A program made the position numbers and the translations under genes. Positions 43,055-52,385 of a stretch of DNA of 64,000 bases are shown here, piece by piece. The notes under the pieces are model-generated. The model was not told where the DNA came from. It was given only the letters and a program-made list of their open reading frames with translations, and did no database searches. The DNA is from JAXLYE01 sp046351595 (GTDB lineage: Bacteria; Myxococcota_A; Polyangia; Palsa-1104; JAEUJZ01), in NCBI GenBank assembly GCA_046351595.1, contig JAXLYE010000002.1, positions 1,116,001-1,180,000 on the forward strand. Direction: 5' to 3'. Within the stretch, counting starts at the first letter, position 1; the number at the start of each line of letters is the position of its first letter.

Positions 43055-46000
43055 TCACTTCACAAAAAAATCCAGGCCCCCGTCCCAGTCCGCCGGCAAC
43101 CCCCCCCGAGCCCACCGCTCGCACTGCGCCACATAAAGCCGCGCCGGCCCGTCATCACTGCCCGCCGCCACCGCCGCCGCCAGGATCGCCTCGAACCCCG
43201 CCCGCGCCGCCGCAATCTCCCCGCGCTGGAACTGCCCCAGCGCCCGCGCGAACCCCTCCCGCGAGCCTTCTTTATGCCGCCGCACCACCCCCGGCTCCCC
43301 GGCCAACAGCTCGTGCACCCGGATCACCTGCTTCTTGCCCTTCACCCGCACGCCGCCCAGCGCCCGCGGCGACAGCGCCTCCGGCTCGCGGATCTGCGCC
43401 AGCGCGTCCTCGCTGATCAGGATGCCCACGCCGAACATGCGCGTCAGCCCCTCCAGCCGCGCCGCGACGTTGACCGCGTCCGACAGCACCGTCGCCTCCA
43501 TCCGGTCCGCGTCGCCGATCGTGCCGAGCATCGTCGAGCCGGTGTGCACGCCGATGCCGACGCTCAGGCCCGCGAGCTCCGGCGCCGTCGCGGCGAAGCG
43601 CTGCACGGCCTGCTGGATCTCGACCGCGGCCAGCGCCGCGTCCTTTGCCGCGTCCGGGAACAGCCCCATCACCGCGTCGCCGATGAACTTGTCCACGAAG
43701 CCCCGGTGCTGCCGCAGGATCGGGCTGACGCGTGCGAGCAGCCGCCCCAGCACCCCGAACACCCCGCCCGCGTCCAGCGACTCGGCCAGCGCCGTGAAGC
43801 CGCGCACGTCGCAGAACAGGATCGTCATGCGCGGCAGGTGCACGTGGTCGCCGATGTCGACGTAGACCACGTTCTGCTTGCCGAGCAGCTGGATGAACTC
43901 GTGCGGCACGAAGCGGCCGTAGGCGCGGTTCGTCTTGGCCAGCGTGATGTGCGTCGCGATGCGCGAGAGCAGCTCGGTGCGCGAGAACGGCTTGGTCAGG
44001 TAGTCGTTGGTGCCGCGGCGGAAGCCCTCGGCGAGGTCCTGCTCCTGGTTCTTCGCAGTCAAGAGCAGCACCGGCAGCTCGCTCGCCGGGTAGCGCTTGC
44101 GCAGCTCGGTCAGCACCTGGTAGCCGCTCATCCGCGGCATCATCACGTCCAGCACCACCGCGTCGAAGCGCGCCGCTTCGAGCTGCTCCAGCGCCGAGCG
44201 GCCGCTGCCCGCCTCGCGCACCTCGTAGCCCGCGCCCAGAAGCTGGCTGCTCAGCACCACGCGGTTGACCGCGTCGTCGTCGACCACCAGCACGCGGAAC
44301 GGCGCGCGCGCCGGCGCTTCACCCGCCCGCTCCGCACCGGGCTGCGACCGGCGGTCGAGCTCGGGGTGGCTCGGCGGCGCGATCGCCTCCATCGTCAGCG
44401 ACGACCGCGACCGGGACGACGCCTCCTGGGCCGCGGCCTCGTCCGTGCCAGCCGCACCGCCCGGGCCGATCGCGTCGGCCAGCGGCAGCGTGAAGGTGAA
44501 GCACGAGCCCTGCCCCGGCGCCGAGCGCAGCCGGATGCTGCCGCCGTGCAGCTCGACCAGCTTCTTGGTGATCGTCAGCCCCAGCCCGGTGCCTCCGGCC
44601 TCGCGCACCGCCGAGCCGTCGACCTGGCTGAAGGCCTCGAAGATGCGCAGCTGCTCAGTCGCCGGGATGCCGATGCCGGTGTCGCTGACCGAGATCGCGA
44701 GCGCGCGGCCCCCAGGATCGGAGCAGACCTCGGAGCAGACCTCGGAGCAGACCTCGGCGCTGACCTCGACGCTGCCCTCGGACGTGAACTTGACCGCGTT
44801 GCCGACCAGGTTGGTGAGGATCTGCTGCAGCCGGTTCTCATCCGCCAGCACGTACGGCACCTGCTCGGGCAGCTTGTTCTCGAGCACAAGGCGCTTGCCC
44901 ATCGCCAGCGGTCGCGCCAGCGCCAGCACCAGCTCGACGAGCACGCGCGGATCCACGGGCCGCTTCTGCAGCACCAGCCCCTCGTGGCGCAGCTTCGCGA
45001 AGTCCAGGATGTCATTGACCAGGCTCGCCAGGCGCTTGCCGCTGGCGACGATCAGGCGCAGCGGCTCGCGCGCGCGCTCGGGCAGCCGCTCGCTGGACAG
45101 GAGCGCCTCGGCCAGCCCGAGGATGCCCGACAGCGGTGTGCGCAGCTCGTGGCTGGTGTTGGCCAAGAACTCGTCCTTCATCTGATCGAGCCGCGACAGC
45201 GCCGCGTTCTTGCGATCGAGCTCCGCCGCCAGGCGCTCGGCGTCGCGGCGCGCGCGCGCGTTGTTCAGCGCCAGCACGAACGCCTGGCAGAAGATGAAGG
45301 CGAACATGCCGTAGTGCTCGATCGCGCTCGAGCGGATGACCTTGTTGTGGCCGAGGATGTCGTGCACCGCGGTGGCGATGAGCACGAGCGTGCCCGCGGC
45401 GATGAGGCGCGCCGACTCCCTCTCGGGCGCGGGGCCGCGACGCAGCACCCGCACCATGCCGAAGACGATGTAGCCGGCCACGCACAGCGTCAGCTTCTCG
45501 AACGCGCCGATCGAGCGCGCCGCCAGGTGCAGCGGCAGCACGAGCACCAGCGCGCAGGTGAGCAGCGACAGCGCCAGCAGCGCGTGCACCAGGCGCCGCG
45601 AGAAGCCGCTCGGGAACAGCGACAAGAGGTACATCGAGAACAGCGGCACCGACAGGAAGAAGCCCAGGTACTCGATGCGCGTCTGGTGCTCCCAGACCAC
45701 ACCCGGCAGAAGGCCGCTGTCGAGCAGCCGCGCCTCGAGGAATCCGTACAGCATGAACTGCCGCACGCCGAGCGCGATGCAGAACAGCCCGAAGTACAGC
45801 GGCGCGCGCTCGCTGCGCCGCGTCGCGAACATCGCCAGGTGGTACAGGCCGATGACCAGCGACACGCCGATGAGCAGCAGCTGCACCTGCTGCTCGGCCG
45901 ACTCCTGGGCACGCAGCGCCTCTTCGCGGCCGATCGACAGGTGGACGTGGCCGGCGACGTCGCGCACCGCGCGGTTGGCGAGCTGCACGACCAGCTCGAG

Positions 46001-46642
46001 CTCGACCGGCGCGCCGCCAGATCCTTCGGGTCCTTCGGATGCTTGGCCCGCTGCGTCCTGCAGCCGCGGCGGCAGCGCCGCGATGAACGTCTGCTTGTTG
46101 CCGCGGATCGCGGACGGCTCGGTGCTGACCACGCCGGCCGACAGCGGCAGCAGCAGCGGCACGCGCCGGCCGCCTTGCACTTCACTGACGAAGACACGCA
46201 GCGCCCGCGCGTAGGTCTTGGCCCGCAGCGCCAGCGGCCCGCCCTGCGGCGACAGGCGGCGCGGCGGCAGCAGCACGCGCAGCCGCAGCGTCAGCGCCCC
46301 GACCGAGGGCAGCGCGCCGCCCGTGCTCAGCCCGTGGCGGCTCCACGGCTCGTCGGGGCGCATCCGCTCGAGGGTGTTGCCGGCGCGGCCTGCGGGCAGC
46401 TCCTCGGGCGTGAGCAGCCGGCCCGGGTACAGCTCCCAGGGTCCGTCGAGCTCCACCGGCTGGCGGAAGTCGGCGGCGTGCAGGTCGGTGACCGCCTCGC
46501 TGCCCGGGCGCGGCGGCGGCGCCGGGCGGCACGCACCGAGCAGGGTAAGCGCTGCCACGCAGAGCAGCGGCCGCAGCGCCGCGAGCCCGCCCCGCAGGCG
46601 CGCAGGGGGCGGGGCCAGCGGCTGGGCTCGTCGACGGGGCAC
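43055..46642 (-). CDS. 7TM sensor histidine kinase-receiver-adenylate/guanylate cyclase fusion
   Basis: The protein has 1195 residues. An N-terminal extracellular region (~45-225) followed by about seven membrane segments (~235-430) resembles the 7TMR-DISM sensor type. Next come HisKA with His498 (NTSHELRTPLSG), an ATPase domain (DTGIGIP, GGTGLGLTIT), a receiver with Asp832 (VVLDVMMPRMSG) and a class III nucleotide cyclase (TILFCDVRGFTAL, GDAVMGLFPD). The metal-binding Asp and the substrate region look intact, so it may make cAMP or cGMP. A short C-terminal tail follows the cyclase. The ATPase domain contains a tandem Glu-Val-Cys-Ser repeat. The start is GTG 46642, with TACGAT 9 nt upstream on the minus strand. 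Confidence 0.92.
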   Translation of the reverse strand: MPRRRAQPLAPPPARLRGGLAALRPLLCVAALTLLGACRPAPPPRPGSEAVTDLHAADFRQPVELDGPWELYPGRLLTPEELPAGRAGNTLERMRPDEPWSRHGLSTGGALPSVGALTLRLRVLLPPRRLSPQGGPLALRAKTYARALRVFVSEVQGGRRVPLLLPLSAGVVSTEPSAIRGNKQTFIAALPPRLQDAAGQASEGPEGSGGAPVELELVVQLANRAVRDVAGHVHLSIGREEALRAQESAEQQVQLLLIGVSLVIGLYHLAMFATRRSERAPLYFGLFCIALGVRQFMLYGFLEARLLDSGLLPGVVWEHQTRIEYLGFFLSVPLFSMYLLSLFPSGFSRRLVHALLALSLLTCALVLVLPLHLAARSIGAFEKLTLCVAGYIVFGMVRVLRRGPAPERESARLIAAGTLVLIATAVHDILGHNKVIRSSAIEHYGMFAFIFCQAFVLALNNARARRDAERLAAELDRKNAALSRLDQMKDEFLANTSHELRTPLSGILGLAEALLSSERLPERAREPLRLIVASGKRLASLVNDILDFAKLRHEGLVLQKRPVDPRVLVELVLALARPLAMGKRLVLENKLPEQVPYVLADENRLQQILTNLVGNAVKFTSEGSVEVSAEVCSEVCSEVCSDPGGRALAISVSDTGIGIPATEQLRIFEAFSQVDGSAVREAGGTGLGLTITKKLVELHGGSIRLRSAPGQGSCFTFTLPLADAIGPGGAAGTDEAAAQEASSRSRSSLTMEAIAPPSHPELDRRSQPGAERAGEAPARAPFRVLVVDDDAVNRVVLSSQLLGAGYEVREAGSGRSALEQLEAARFDAVVLDVMMPRMSGYQVLTELRKRYPASELPVLLLTAKNQEQDLAEGFRRGTNDYLTKPFSRTELLSRIATHITLAKTNRAYGRFVPHEFIQLLGKQNVVYVDIGDHVHLPRMTILFCDVRGFTALAESLDAGGVFGVLGRLLARVSPILRQHRGFVDKFIGDAVMGLFPDAAKDAALAAVEIQQAVQRFAATAPELAGLSVGIGVHTGSTMLGTIGDADRMEATVLSDAVNVAARLEGLTRMFGVGILISEDALAQIREPEALSPRALGGVRVKGKKQVIRVHELLAGEPGVVRRHKEGSREGFARALGQFQRGEIAAARAGFEAILAAAVAAGSDDGPARLYVAQCERWARGGLPADWDGGLDFFVK
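44721..44756 (-). repeat. 12-bp tandem repeat encoding Glu-Val-Cys-Ser
   Basis: Three perfect copies of GAGCAGACCTCG (plus strand), with a fourth degenerate copy to 44768. They sit in frame inside the kinase ATPase domain, between the N box and the DTGIGIP box. Confidence 0.9.
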
Positions 46643-47215
46643 GGCGCCCCCATCGTATCACGGCAGGCGCCCGCCCCCGCGACGCGGTGCCGGCCGGCGC
46701 GCCCGGGTGAGCTGCCCCACAGGCCGCCGCCCGAGCCGCCCGCCGCGCGCGCCAGGCGGTCCCGGGAGCCGGTGGGGCACCCGCCGTCCATCGGTCGTCG
46801 GGCCCAGCCGACCGAGCCCGCCGATTGGCCGCCGCGACCGGGAGGCAGCCCCCGCAGCGCCTCCCGCGCCTCCCGCGGGCGGCGGAGCGCGGATCCGCGG
46901 CGCGTGCCGGACCCGCCTCAGCGCCCGGAGGTCACTCCCGCGGCGTGTGCCGGATCGGGTCCAGCGCCCGGGGAATGGCGCTGCGGCGCTCGCTGCCGCC
47001 GGCTCAGGGCGCGGAGGGCAGCACCGCGGCGCCGGCTGCGCCCCCCTCGGCAGCCGGAGGCGCGCCCGGCGGCCCTCTCCGATCGCACCTCGGACGGCCT
47101 AGGTGCGCTCCGCGGACCTTTCTGTAGGCACCTTGCACGGCCAGGTGCGCTCTGCAGCCCTTGCTGATGTCACATTACATGGCATAAGATTTGCTTAGGC
47201 ACCCAGACCGGGCCT
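46643..47215. other. Intergenic region with a 20-bp direct repeat and AT-rich end
   Basis: No gene is supported. A 20-bp sequence starting AGGTGCGCTC occurs at 47101 and 47143 with three differences. GCACCT...AGGTGC between them can form a small stem. 47163-47197 is AT-rich. The upstream part carries the promoter of the kinase-cyclase gene; the downstream part is the 3' side of pbpC. Confidence 0.45.
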
Positions 47216-49837
47216 TCACTGCGCCGCCTGGACGCGCAGGGTGCGCCGGGCCGAGCGGCCGGCTTCGTCGGTGACGACGATCTCGTGCGGGCCGGGCCGC
47301 GGCGTCCACCACAGGCGCTCCTCGGGCGGCCGGGTGCCCAGGAACTCGCCGTCGACGAACCAGCTCAGGGCCGCGGCCTTCTGGCTCTCGGCGGCGAGCG
47401 GCACGGCCTGGCGCTCGGGCACAAGGCCCGGGATGAGCAGCACCACCTGGCCGGCGCGCGGCGACAGCAGCACCGGCGGCGAGCCGGTCTCGGGCGGGGC
47501 GCAGCCCGGGGCGTACTGCGGCACCGCCGGCAGCTCCTGGCGCTGCTCGTGCAGGAAGCGGCGCAGGCTGGGCGGCCACCACAAGAAGGTGCGCTGCTCG
47601 GTCTGGTACTTGTCGCGGCACAGCGGCGTCACCGCCAGGCCGCTCTTTTTGTCGACCTCGACGGACTGGTGGTAGGGGCAGCGCGCGGTCGGCACGCTGC
47701 GGTAAAGCGCCAGGACCTGCCGCCGGCTCGGGCAGGCGGGCGAGGGCGGGTGGCCGGAGTAGGCGCAGACCTCGACCGGCGCGAGGTCGGCAGGCGGCCG
47801 GGCCTCTGCGGGCAGGCCGCTGCGCGTCGCCTCCAAGAGGTCGAAGAAGATCGGCGCGGCGATCTCGGCGCCGACCAGGCCGGGCGTGCCGCGCTGGTCG
47901 TAGTTGCCGAGCCAGACCACGGCGACCAGGTCGCGGCCGAAGCCCGCGGTCCAGGCGTCGCGGTGGCCGAACGAGGTGCCGGTCTTCCAGGCGAGCACCG
48001 GCGGGTCGCCGCCGAGCTGCCGGCGCGCCGGGAAGTCGGGGCGATCGCGCGCGGTCAGCGCCTGCCGGGTCAGGTACGCGGCGCCGGGCGACAGGATCCG
48101 CACGCCGGCATCGGTGCCGCCGTCGCGCAGGAAGCGCAGCGGGCGGTGGAGGCCCGAGGTCGCGAGCGCGGCGAACAGGCCGGCCAGCTCGAGCGGCGAC
48201 AGCTCGAGGCCGCCGATCGCGGCGGACAGGCCGTAGCGGCCGGGCCGGGCGTCCAGCCGCGACACGCCGAGTGCGCGCAGGTCGCCGATGAAGCGCTCGA
48301 CGCCGTATTGGTTGAGCAGGTGCACGAACGGCAGGTTGAGCGAGCGGCTGAGCGCGTCCGAAAGCGTAACCAGGCCGGCGTAGCGCGGCTGGAAGTTGTG
48401 CGGCGTGTAGCCCGGGAACGAGAGCGGCGCGTCGGGCACGAGGAAGCCGGGCAGGGCGACGCCGCGCTCCACGGCCAGCGCGTACAAGAGCGGCTTGAGC
48501 GTCGAGCCGGGCGAGCGCGGCACGTCGAAGCCGGCGATCTGGCCGCCGTTGCGGCGGTCCCAGAAGTCGAAGTTGCCGATCAGCGCCCGCACCTCGGCGC
48601 GGCCCGCGGCCGCTCCTGCGCCCGAGCCCGGATCGCCGCCGTAGTCGACCAGGACCAGGGCGGCGTTGTGGATGCCGCGGCGCGCGGCCTCGGGCTGGGC
48701 CATAAGCAGCGTGCGCTCGGCGAGGCGGCTGAGCCCGCGATCGAGCGTGGTGAAAAGGCGCGGCGTGTCCGGGTGCTGGGCGCGCAGCCAGATCGCGGCG
48801 TGCGGGGCCTCGCGCGGCAGCGGCCGCAGCGCCGTCGGCACCGGGCTCTCGCGGACCTGGGCGAGCGCCGCCGCCGGGGACAGCCGCGCCGTCTCGGGGC
48901 CGAGCGGCAGGGCGCCGGCCGCGTACAGCCGCGCCGCGATGCGATCGCGGGCCTCGCGCAGGCGCGCCTCGTGCGTCGGCGCCGGGACGCGGTGCACGGG
49001 ATCCTGCGGCACCGCGAGCAGCGTCGCGATCTCGGCGGCGGACAGGGCGCGGGCGCTGTGGCCGAAGTAGCCCCAGGCCGCGGCCTCGACGCCCTCGAGG
49101 TTGTGGCCGAAGGGCAGAAAGCGCAGGTACGCGGCGAGGATCTCGGCCTTGCTCAGCCGCAGCTCGAGCTGCAGCGCGCGCAGCGCCTGGCGCAGCTTGC
49201 CGAGCAGCGAGCGCGGGCGCGACGACGGCTCGAGCATGCGCGCGAGCTGCATGGTCAGCGTCGAGGCGCCGGACACCACGCGGCCGCGCACCAGGTTCTT
49301 GCCGAGCGCGCGCGCCCCCGCCACCGGGTCCACGCCGAGGTGGCGGCGGAAGCGCTTGTCCTCCAGCCGCAAGAGCGCGGTGAGGTAGGCCGGGTCGACC
49401 GCGAGCTCGGAGGTGAGCTCGGACGGACTCGGAGCACCAGGGGCGAAAGGAGCCGCGGGCACGACGTCGCAGGCGATGCGCCACTTCTCGTCGGGCGAGA
49501 GGAAGACGTGGGCGACCGCGCCGTCGCGGTACAGGACGACCTGCGAGTCCTTGAGCGCGAGGCGCGCGGGCAGCGGCACGACAAAGGCCAGCGCCACAAG
49601 AACCGCGACGCCCGCGAGCGCGAGCAGCAGGGCTCTCTGCAGGCGCCGCCGAAAGCGCGGCCAGCGCCCGTCGGAACGTCCGCTCGGCAGCGCGGGCGGC
49701 AGCGCGGGCGGCGGCGCGGGCGGCGGCGCGGCCGGACCTTCGCCCGCGGGCTCGCCGGTCCGTGGGCCCGCGCGCTCGGCCCCCGTCTCCGGCGTCGCCG
49801 CCTGCGCGGCTGCGTGCGGCTCGGCCGTCGTGTCCAT
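47216..49837 (-). CDS. pbpC: Penicillin-binding protein 1C
   Basis: The protein has 873 residues. After a Pro/Ala-rich cytosolic tail, one membrane segment lies at ~67-92. The family 51 glycosyltransferase domain has catalytic Glu159 (LRLEDKRFRRH) and GASTLTMQLAR. The transpeptidase domain has SxxK at Ser445-Lys448 (SPGSTLKP), SxN at Ser499-Asn501 and KTG at 618-620. The C-terminus is the beta-rich domain specific to PBP1C (GQVVLLIPGL, WFVDGEFLGT). It polymerises and cross-links peptidoglycan. The usual partner, an alpha-2-macroglobulin gene, is not adjacent. ATG 49837 has TACGCT 9 nt upstream. The Pro/Ala tail of ~60 residues is longer than in E. coli. Confidence 0.95.
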   Translation of the reverse strand: MDTTAEPHAAAQAATPETGAERAGPRTGEPAGEGPAAPPPAPPPALPPALPSGRSDGRWPRFRRRLQRALLLALAGVAVLVALAFVVPLPARLALKDSQVVLYRDGAVAHVFLSPDEKWRIACDVVPAAPFAPGAPSPSELTSELAVDPAYLTALLRLEDKRFRRHLGVDPVAGARALGKNLVRGRVVSGASTLTMQLARMLEPSSRPRSLLGKLRQALRALQLELRLSKAEILAAYLRFLPFGHNLEGVEAAAWGYFGHSARALSAAEIATLLAVPQDPVHRVPAPTHEARLREARDRIAARLYAAGALPLGPETARLSPAAALAQVRESPVPTALRPLPREAPHAAIWLRAQHPDTPRLFTTLDRGLSRLAERTLLMAQPEAARRGIHNAALVLVDYGGDPGSGAGAAAGRAEVRALIGNFDFWDRRNGGQIAGFDVPRSPGSTLKPLLYALAVERGVALPGFLVPDAPLSFPGYTPHNFQPRYAGLVTLSDALSRSLNLPFVHLLNQYGVERFIGDLRALGVSRLDARPGRYGLSAAIGGLELSPLELAGLFAALATSGLHRPLRFLRDGGTDAGVRILSPGAAYLTRQALTARDRPDFPARRQLGGDPPVLAWKTGTSFGHRDAWTAGFGRDLVAVVWLGNYDQRGTPGLVGAEIAAPIFFDLLEATRSGLPAEARPPADLAPVEVCAYSGHPPSPACPSRRQVLALYRSVPTARCPYHQSVEVDKKSGLAVTPLCRDKYQTEQRTFLWWPPSLRRFLHEQRQELPAVPQYAPGCAPPETGSPPVLLSPRAGQVVLLIPGLVPERQAVPLAAESQKAAALSWFVDGEFLGTRPPEERLWWTPRPGPHEIVVTDEAGRSARRTLRVQAAQ

Positions 49838-49932
49838 GGCCAGGCCAGCGTAACCCGACGGGCGGGCGCGTAGAAGCCGCGGGGCCCTGTCGCGCCCTGG
49901 CGCCGCCGGGGTCGCCGCTGGGGGCGGCGCTG

Positions 49933-49962
49933 TTGACCCGCCGATCTCCCCTCATTTACCGT
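49933..49962 (+). promoter_or_regulatory. Complete leaderless promoter (-35 and -10)
   Basis: TTGACC (49933-49938), an 18-bp spacer, TACCGT (49957-49962), six bases, then ATG 49969. This is the best-formed example of the spacing seen at several genes in the window. Confidence 0.6.
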
Positions 49963-49968
49963 GAGACC

Positions 49969-51927
49969 ATGGGTCTACTGCGCTCCCTCCGCCTCGTCAG
50001 GTCCGGGCGGCTGCCGCTCGTTGCCTCCGGCTTCCTGGCGCTCGTGTCCCCCGGCTGCAAGGGCAACCCGGGCCCCGGCCTGAAGATCCAGGCCGTCGAG
50101 CCGGCGCGCGATCACACCTGCCTGCGCGGCCCGGACAAGATCAGCTACCCGCTGGTGCCGCTGCAGGACGCGGGCACGCTGCGGGTCACGGTGCTGCGCA
50201 ACGACGGCGCCAGGCCGCAGCTGGTCTGCGACACCACCGCCAGCTGGCCCGACGAGCGCCCGAACCTCGACCTGGGCGCCGACGTGCCGCGCGAGCAGCT
50301 GACGTTCTTCGTCGAGCTGTTCGCCAAGGACACGGGCAAGCGGGCCTTTAGCGGCATGCTGCCCGGCGCGTCGACGGCCACCGCGGACGGCGGCGCCGGC
50401 GTGCTGCCGATGTTCGCGGTCGGGACCTGGAACTGCCCGACGACGGTCATGGGCTCCCCGCGCGCCTTCCACACCGCGACGACGCTGCCGAGCGGCGAGG
50501 TGCTGGTCTTCGGCGGCCTGGAGGCGCTGCGCGCGTACGGGCCGGACTGGTTCGGCGTGATCAACACGGCCGAGGTCTACAACCCCACGACCCTCGCCTT
50601 CACCGATGTGACCATTCCCAAGATCGGGGCGCCCAAGCCGCGCGCCTTCCACCACATGGCGGTGATCTCGGCGACGGCCGAGAAGGTACGGCTCCTGGCC
50701 TACGGCGGCGTGTCGGCCAACCTGCCGGGCCTGCCGGTGCTGACGACGCCGGACCGCGCCTCGCAGTTCCGGCTGATGCCGGCCTACTTCGCGGACGCGG
50801 GCGGCGTCGAGATCCTGACCTATGACGTGGCGACGCGGACGCTGACCGCCGAGGCGATCACCGGGGAGACAGCGCGCGCCGCGTTCGCCGGCGGCCTGGC
50901 GCTGCCCGGCACCGGCGGCGTCGACGCGGGGCTCCTGGTTGCCGGCGGCGTCGACTTCTTCCCGACGCGGCAGAACAACCACACGCCGCCGGCCTGGACG
51001 TACGTGCGCAGCCTGCTGTCCTACTCACCGAGCGGCGACGGCGTGCAGAGAGCCTCGGCGACGCTGCCCTTCGACCTGTTGCAGCCGTCGGTGACGCCGC
51101 TGTCGGCGGGCACGGCGCTCTTGCTCGGGGCCAAGGTGCCGGCGACGAGCGCCGAGCCGCTGCAGATGTACGCGGCGACGGTGAGCGGCCTGCCCGGCGC
51201 GGCGCAGCTCGGGACCCCGCAGGGGGTCCAGGGCTCGCCGACGATCGGCCACACCGCGACGCGGCTGGCGGACGCGGGCGGCAAGGCGCGCGTGCTGCTG
51301 ACCGGCGGCTTCCTGATGACGACGCAGCCGCCGCCGGCGCCGCCGCAGCCGCCGGATCCGGCGAGCACGGTGCGGCTGTACACCATCGACGATCCGGCGG
51401 GCGCCGCGGCAAAGGTGACGCTGACCGCGGTGTCGTCCGTCGGCTCGCCGGCCTGCGGCGACACCAGCGCCGAGCGCTACCGCCCGGCCGCGTACGAGGC
51501 GGCGGCGGCCTCGTGGTCGGGGCAGCGCGTGCTGATCACCGGCGGCTCGCCGCGCTTCACCAGCGGCGTCTGCAACGACTGCCAGCCGCAGTCCGGCGTC
51601 GAGGACAACCCGCAGTGCGTGCTCAACCAGGCCTTCTTGTATGACGCCGAGACCAACCAGATGAAGGCGGTGACGCCGATGGCGCGGCCGCGCATGGGTC
51701 ACGTGCAGGCGCTCTTGCGCGACGGCAACATCCTGCTCACCGGCGGCCTGGTGCGCTCCAGCGGGCAGGTCATCGAGGTGACCTCGGCGGTGTCGCTGTA
51801 CAACACCCGCACGCCCGAGACCGCGGCCGCGGATCCCGACGACCCGGTGAACGCGGCGCTCACGCCCGAGCAGCAGACCAACCGCCGCGGCGGCGGCCTG
51901 CTCAACCCCTGCCCGCGCCTGAAGTAG
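49969..51927 (+). CDS. Secreted kelch-repeat lipoprotein
   Basis: The protein has 652 residues. Signal peptide PLVASGFLALVSPGC gives a likely lipidated Cys. Residues ~35-140 are a beta-rich front domain. Then follow kelch-type repeats of the galactose-oxidase beta-propeller class: SPRAFHTATTLPSGEVLVFGG, then PRAFHHMAVISATAEKVRLLAYGG and, near the end, PRMGHVQALLRDGNILLTGG. Four Cys near residues 510-550 may form disulfides. No copper site of true galactose oxidase was recognised, so this is probably a binding or structural protein on the surface. The start is fixed by the promoter; the frame is open much further upstream but overlaps pbpC. Confidence 0.85.
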   Translation: MGLLRSLRLVRSGRLPLVASGFLALVSPGCKGNPGPGLKIQAVEPARDHTCLRGPDKISYPLVPLQDAGTLRVTVLRNDGARPQLVCDTTASWPDERPNLDLGADVPREQLTFFVELFAKDTGKRAFSGMLPGASTATADGGAGVLPMFAVGTWNCPTTVMGSPRAFHTATTLPSGEVLVFGGLEALRAYGPDWFGVINTAEVYNPTTLAFTDVTIPKIGAPKPRAFHHMAVISATAEKVRLLAYGGVSANLPGLPVLTTPDRASQFRLMPAYFADAGGVEILTYDVATRTLTAEAITGETARAAFAGGLALPGTGGVDAGLLVAGGVDFFPTRQNNHTPPAWTYVRSLLSYSPSGDGVQRASATLPFDLLQPSVTPLSAGTALLLGAKVPATSAEPLQMYAATVSGLPGAAQLGTPQGVQGSPTIGHTATRLADAGGKARVLLTGGFLMTTQPPPAPPQPPDPASTVRLYTIDDPAGAAAKVTLTAVSSVGSPACGDTSAERYRPAAYEAAAASWSGQRVLITGGSPRFTSGVCNDCQPQSGVEDNPQCVLNQAFLYDAETNQMKAVTPMARPRMGHVQALLRDGNILLTGGLVRSSGQVIEVTSAVSLYNTRTPETAAADPDDPVNAALTPEQQTNRRGGGLLNPCPRLK

Positions 51928-51983
51928 CGCGCCTTTCGCGGCGCCCTTTCGCCCCGGACTTTCGTCCTGGCCGGGCGGCGGAC

Positions 51984-51989
51984 TACGAT
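51984..51989 (+). promoter_or_regulatory. -10 box, leaderless promoter
   Basis: TACGAT ends 6 nt before the gloA ATG (51996). Confidence 0.5.
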
Positions 51990-51995
51990 GCAGGC

Positions 51996-52382
51996 ATGCG
52001 AATCCTGCACACCATGCTCCGCGTCAACAACCTCGACGAGTCGCTCCGCTTCTACACCGACGTCCTGGGGATGAAGCTTTTGCGCAAGAAGGACTACGAG
52101 AGCGGCCGCTTCACCCTGGCCTTCGTCGGCTACGGCAGCGAGGCCGACACCGCGGTCCTGGAGCTCACCCACAACTGGGACACGAACCAGTACGAGCTTG
52201 GCACCGCCTACGGCCACATCGCCATCGGCGTCCCCGACATCTACAAGGCCTGCGAGGCGATCCGCGCGGCCGGGGGCAAAGTCACGCGCGAGCCCGGCCC
52301 GATGAAGCACGGCACCACCGTCATCGCCTTCGTCGAAGACCCGAACGGCTACAAGATCGAGCTGATCCAGACGGCGCAGTAG
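51996..52382 (+). CDS. gloA: Lactoylglutathione lyase (glyoxalase I)
   Basis: Glyoxalase I converts the hemithioacetal of methylglyoxal and glutathione to S-lactoylglutathione. The 128 residues are typical of the nickel/zinc short type. Metal ligands are His5 (ILHTMLRV), Glu56 (VLELTHNW), His74 (YGHIAIG) and Glu122 (YKIELIQ). The NWDTNQYELGTAYGH segment is characteristic. It is a second glutathione-dependent aldehyde detoxification gene in the window besides adhC-fghA. It converges on the ClC gene with 3 bp between stops, so the two transcripts must overlap. Confidence 0.97.
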   Translation: MRILHTMLRVNNLDESLRFYTDVLGMKLLRKKDYESGRFTLAFVGYGSEADTAVLELTHNWDTNQYELGTAYGHIAIGVPDIYKACEAIRAAGGKVTREPGPMKHGTTVIAFVEDPNGYKIELIQTAQ

Positions 52383-52385
52383 CCG

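Noticed and set aside
41858..47167. A 1769-residue plus-strand open frame
   Set aside because: It is antisense to the copper protein and kinase-cyclase genes, is Arg/Gln/His-rich throughout and has no domain. It is a product of high GC content.
47175..49955. A 926-residue minus-strand frame overlapping pbpC
   Set aside because: It runs in another frame of pbpC, is Arg/Ala/Pro-rich, and lacks any motif.
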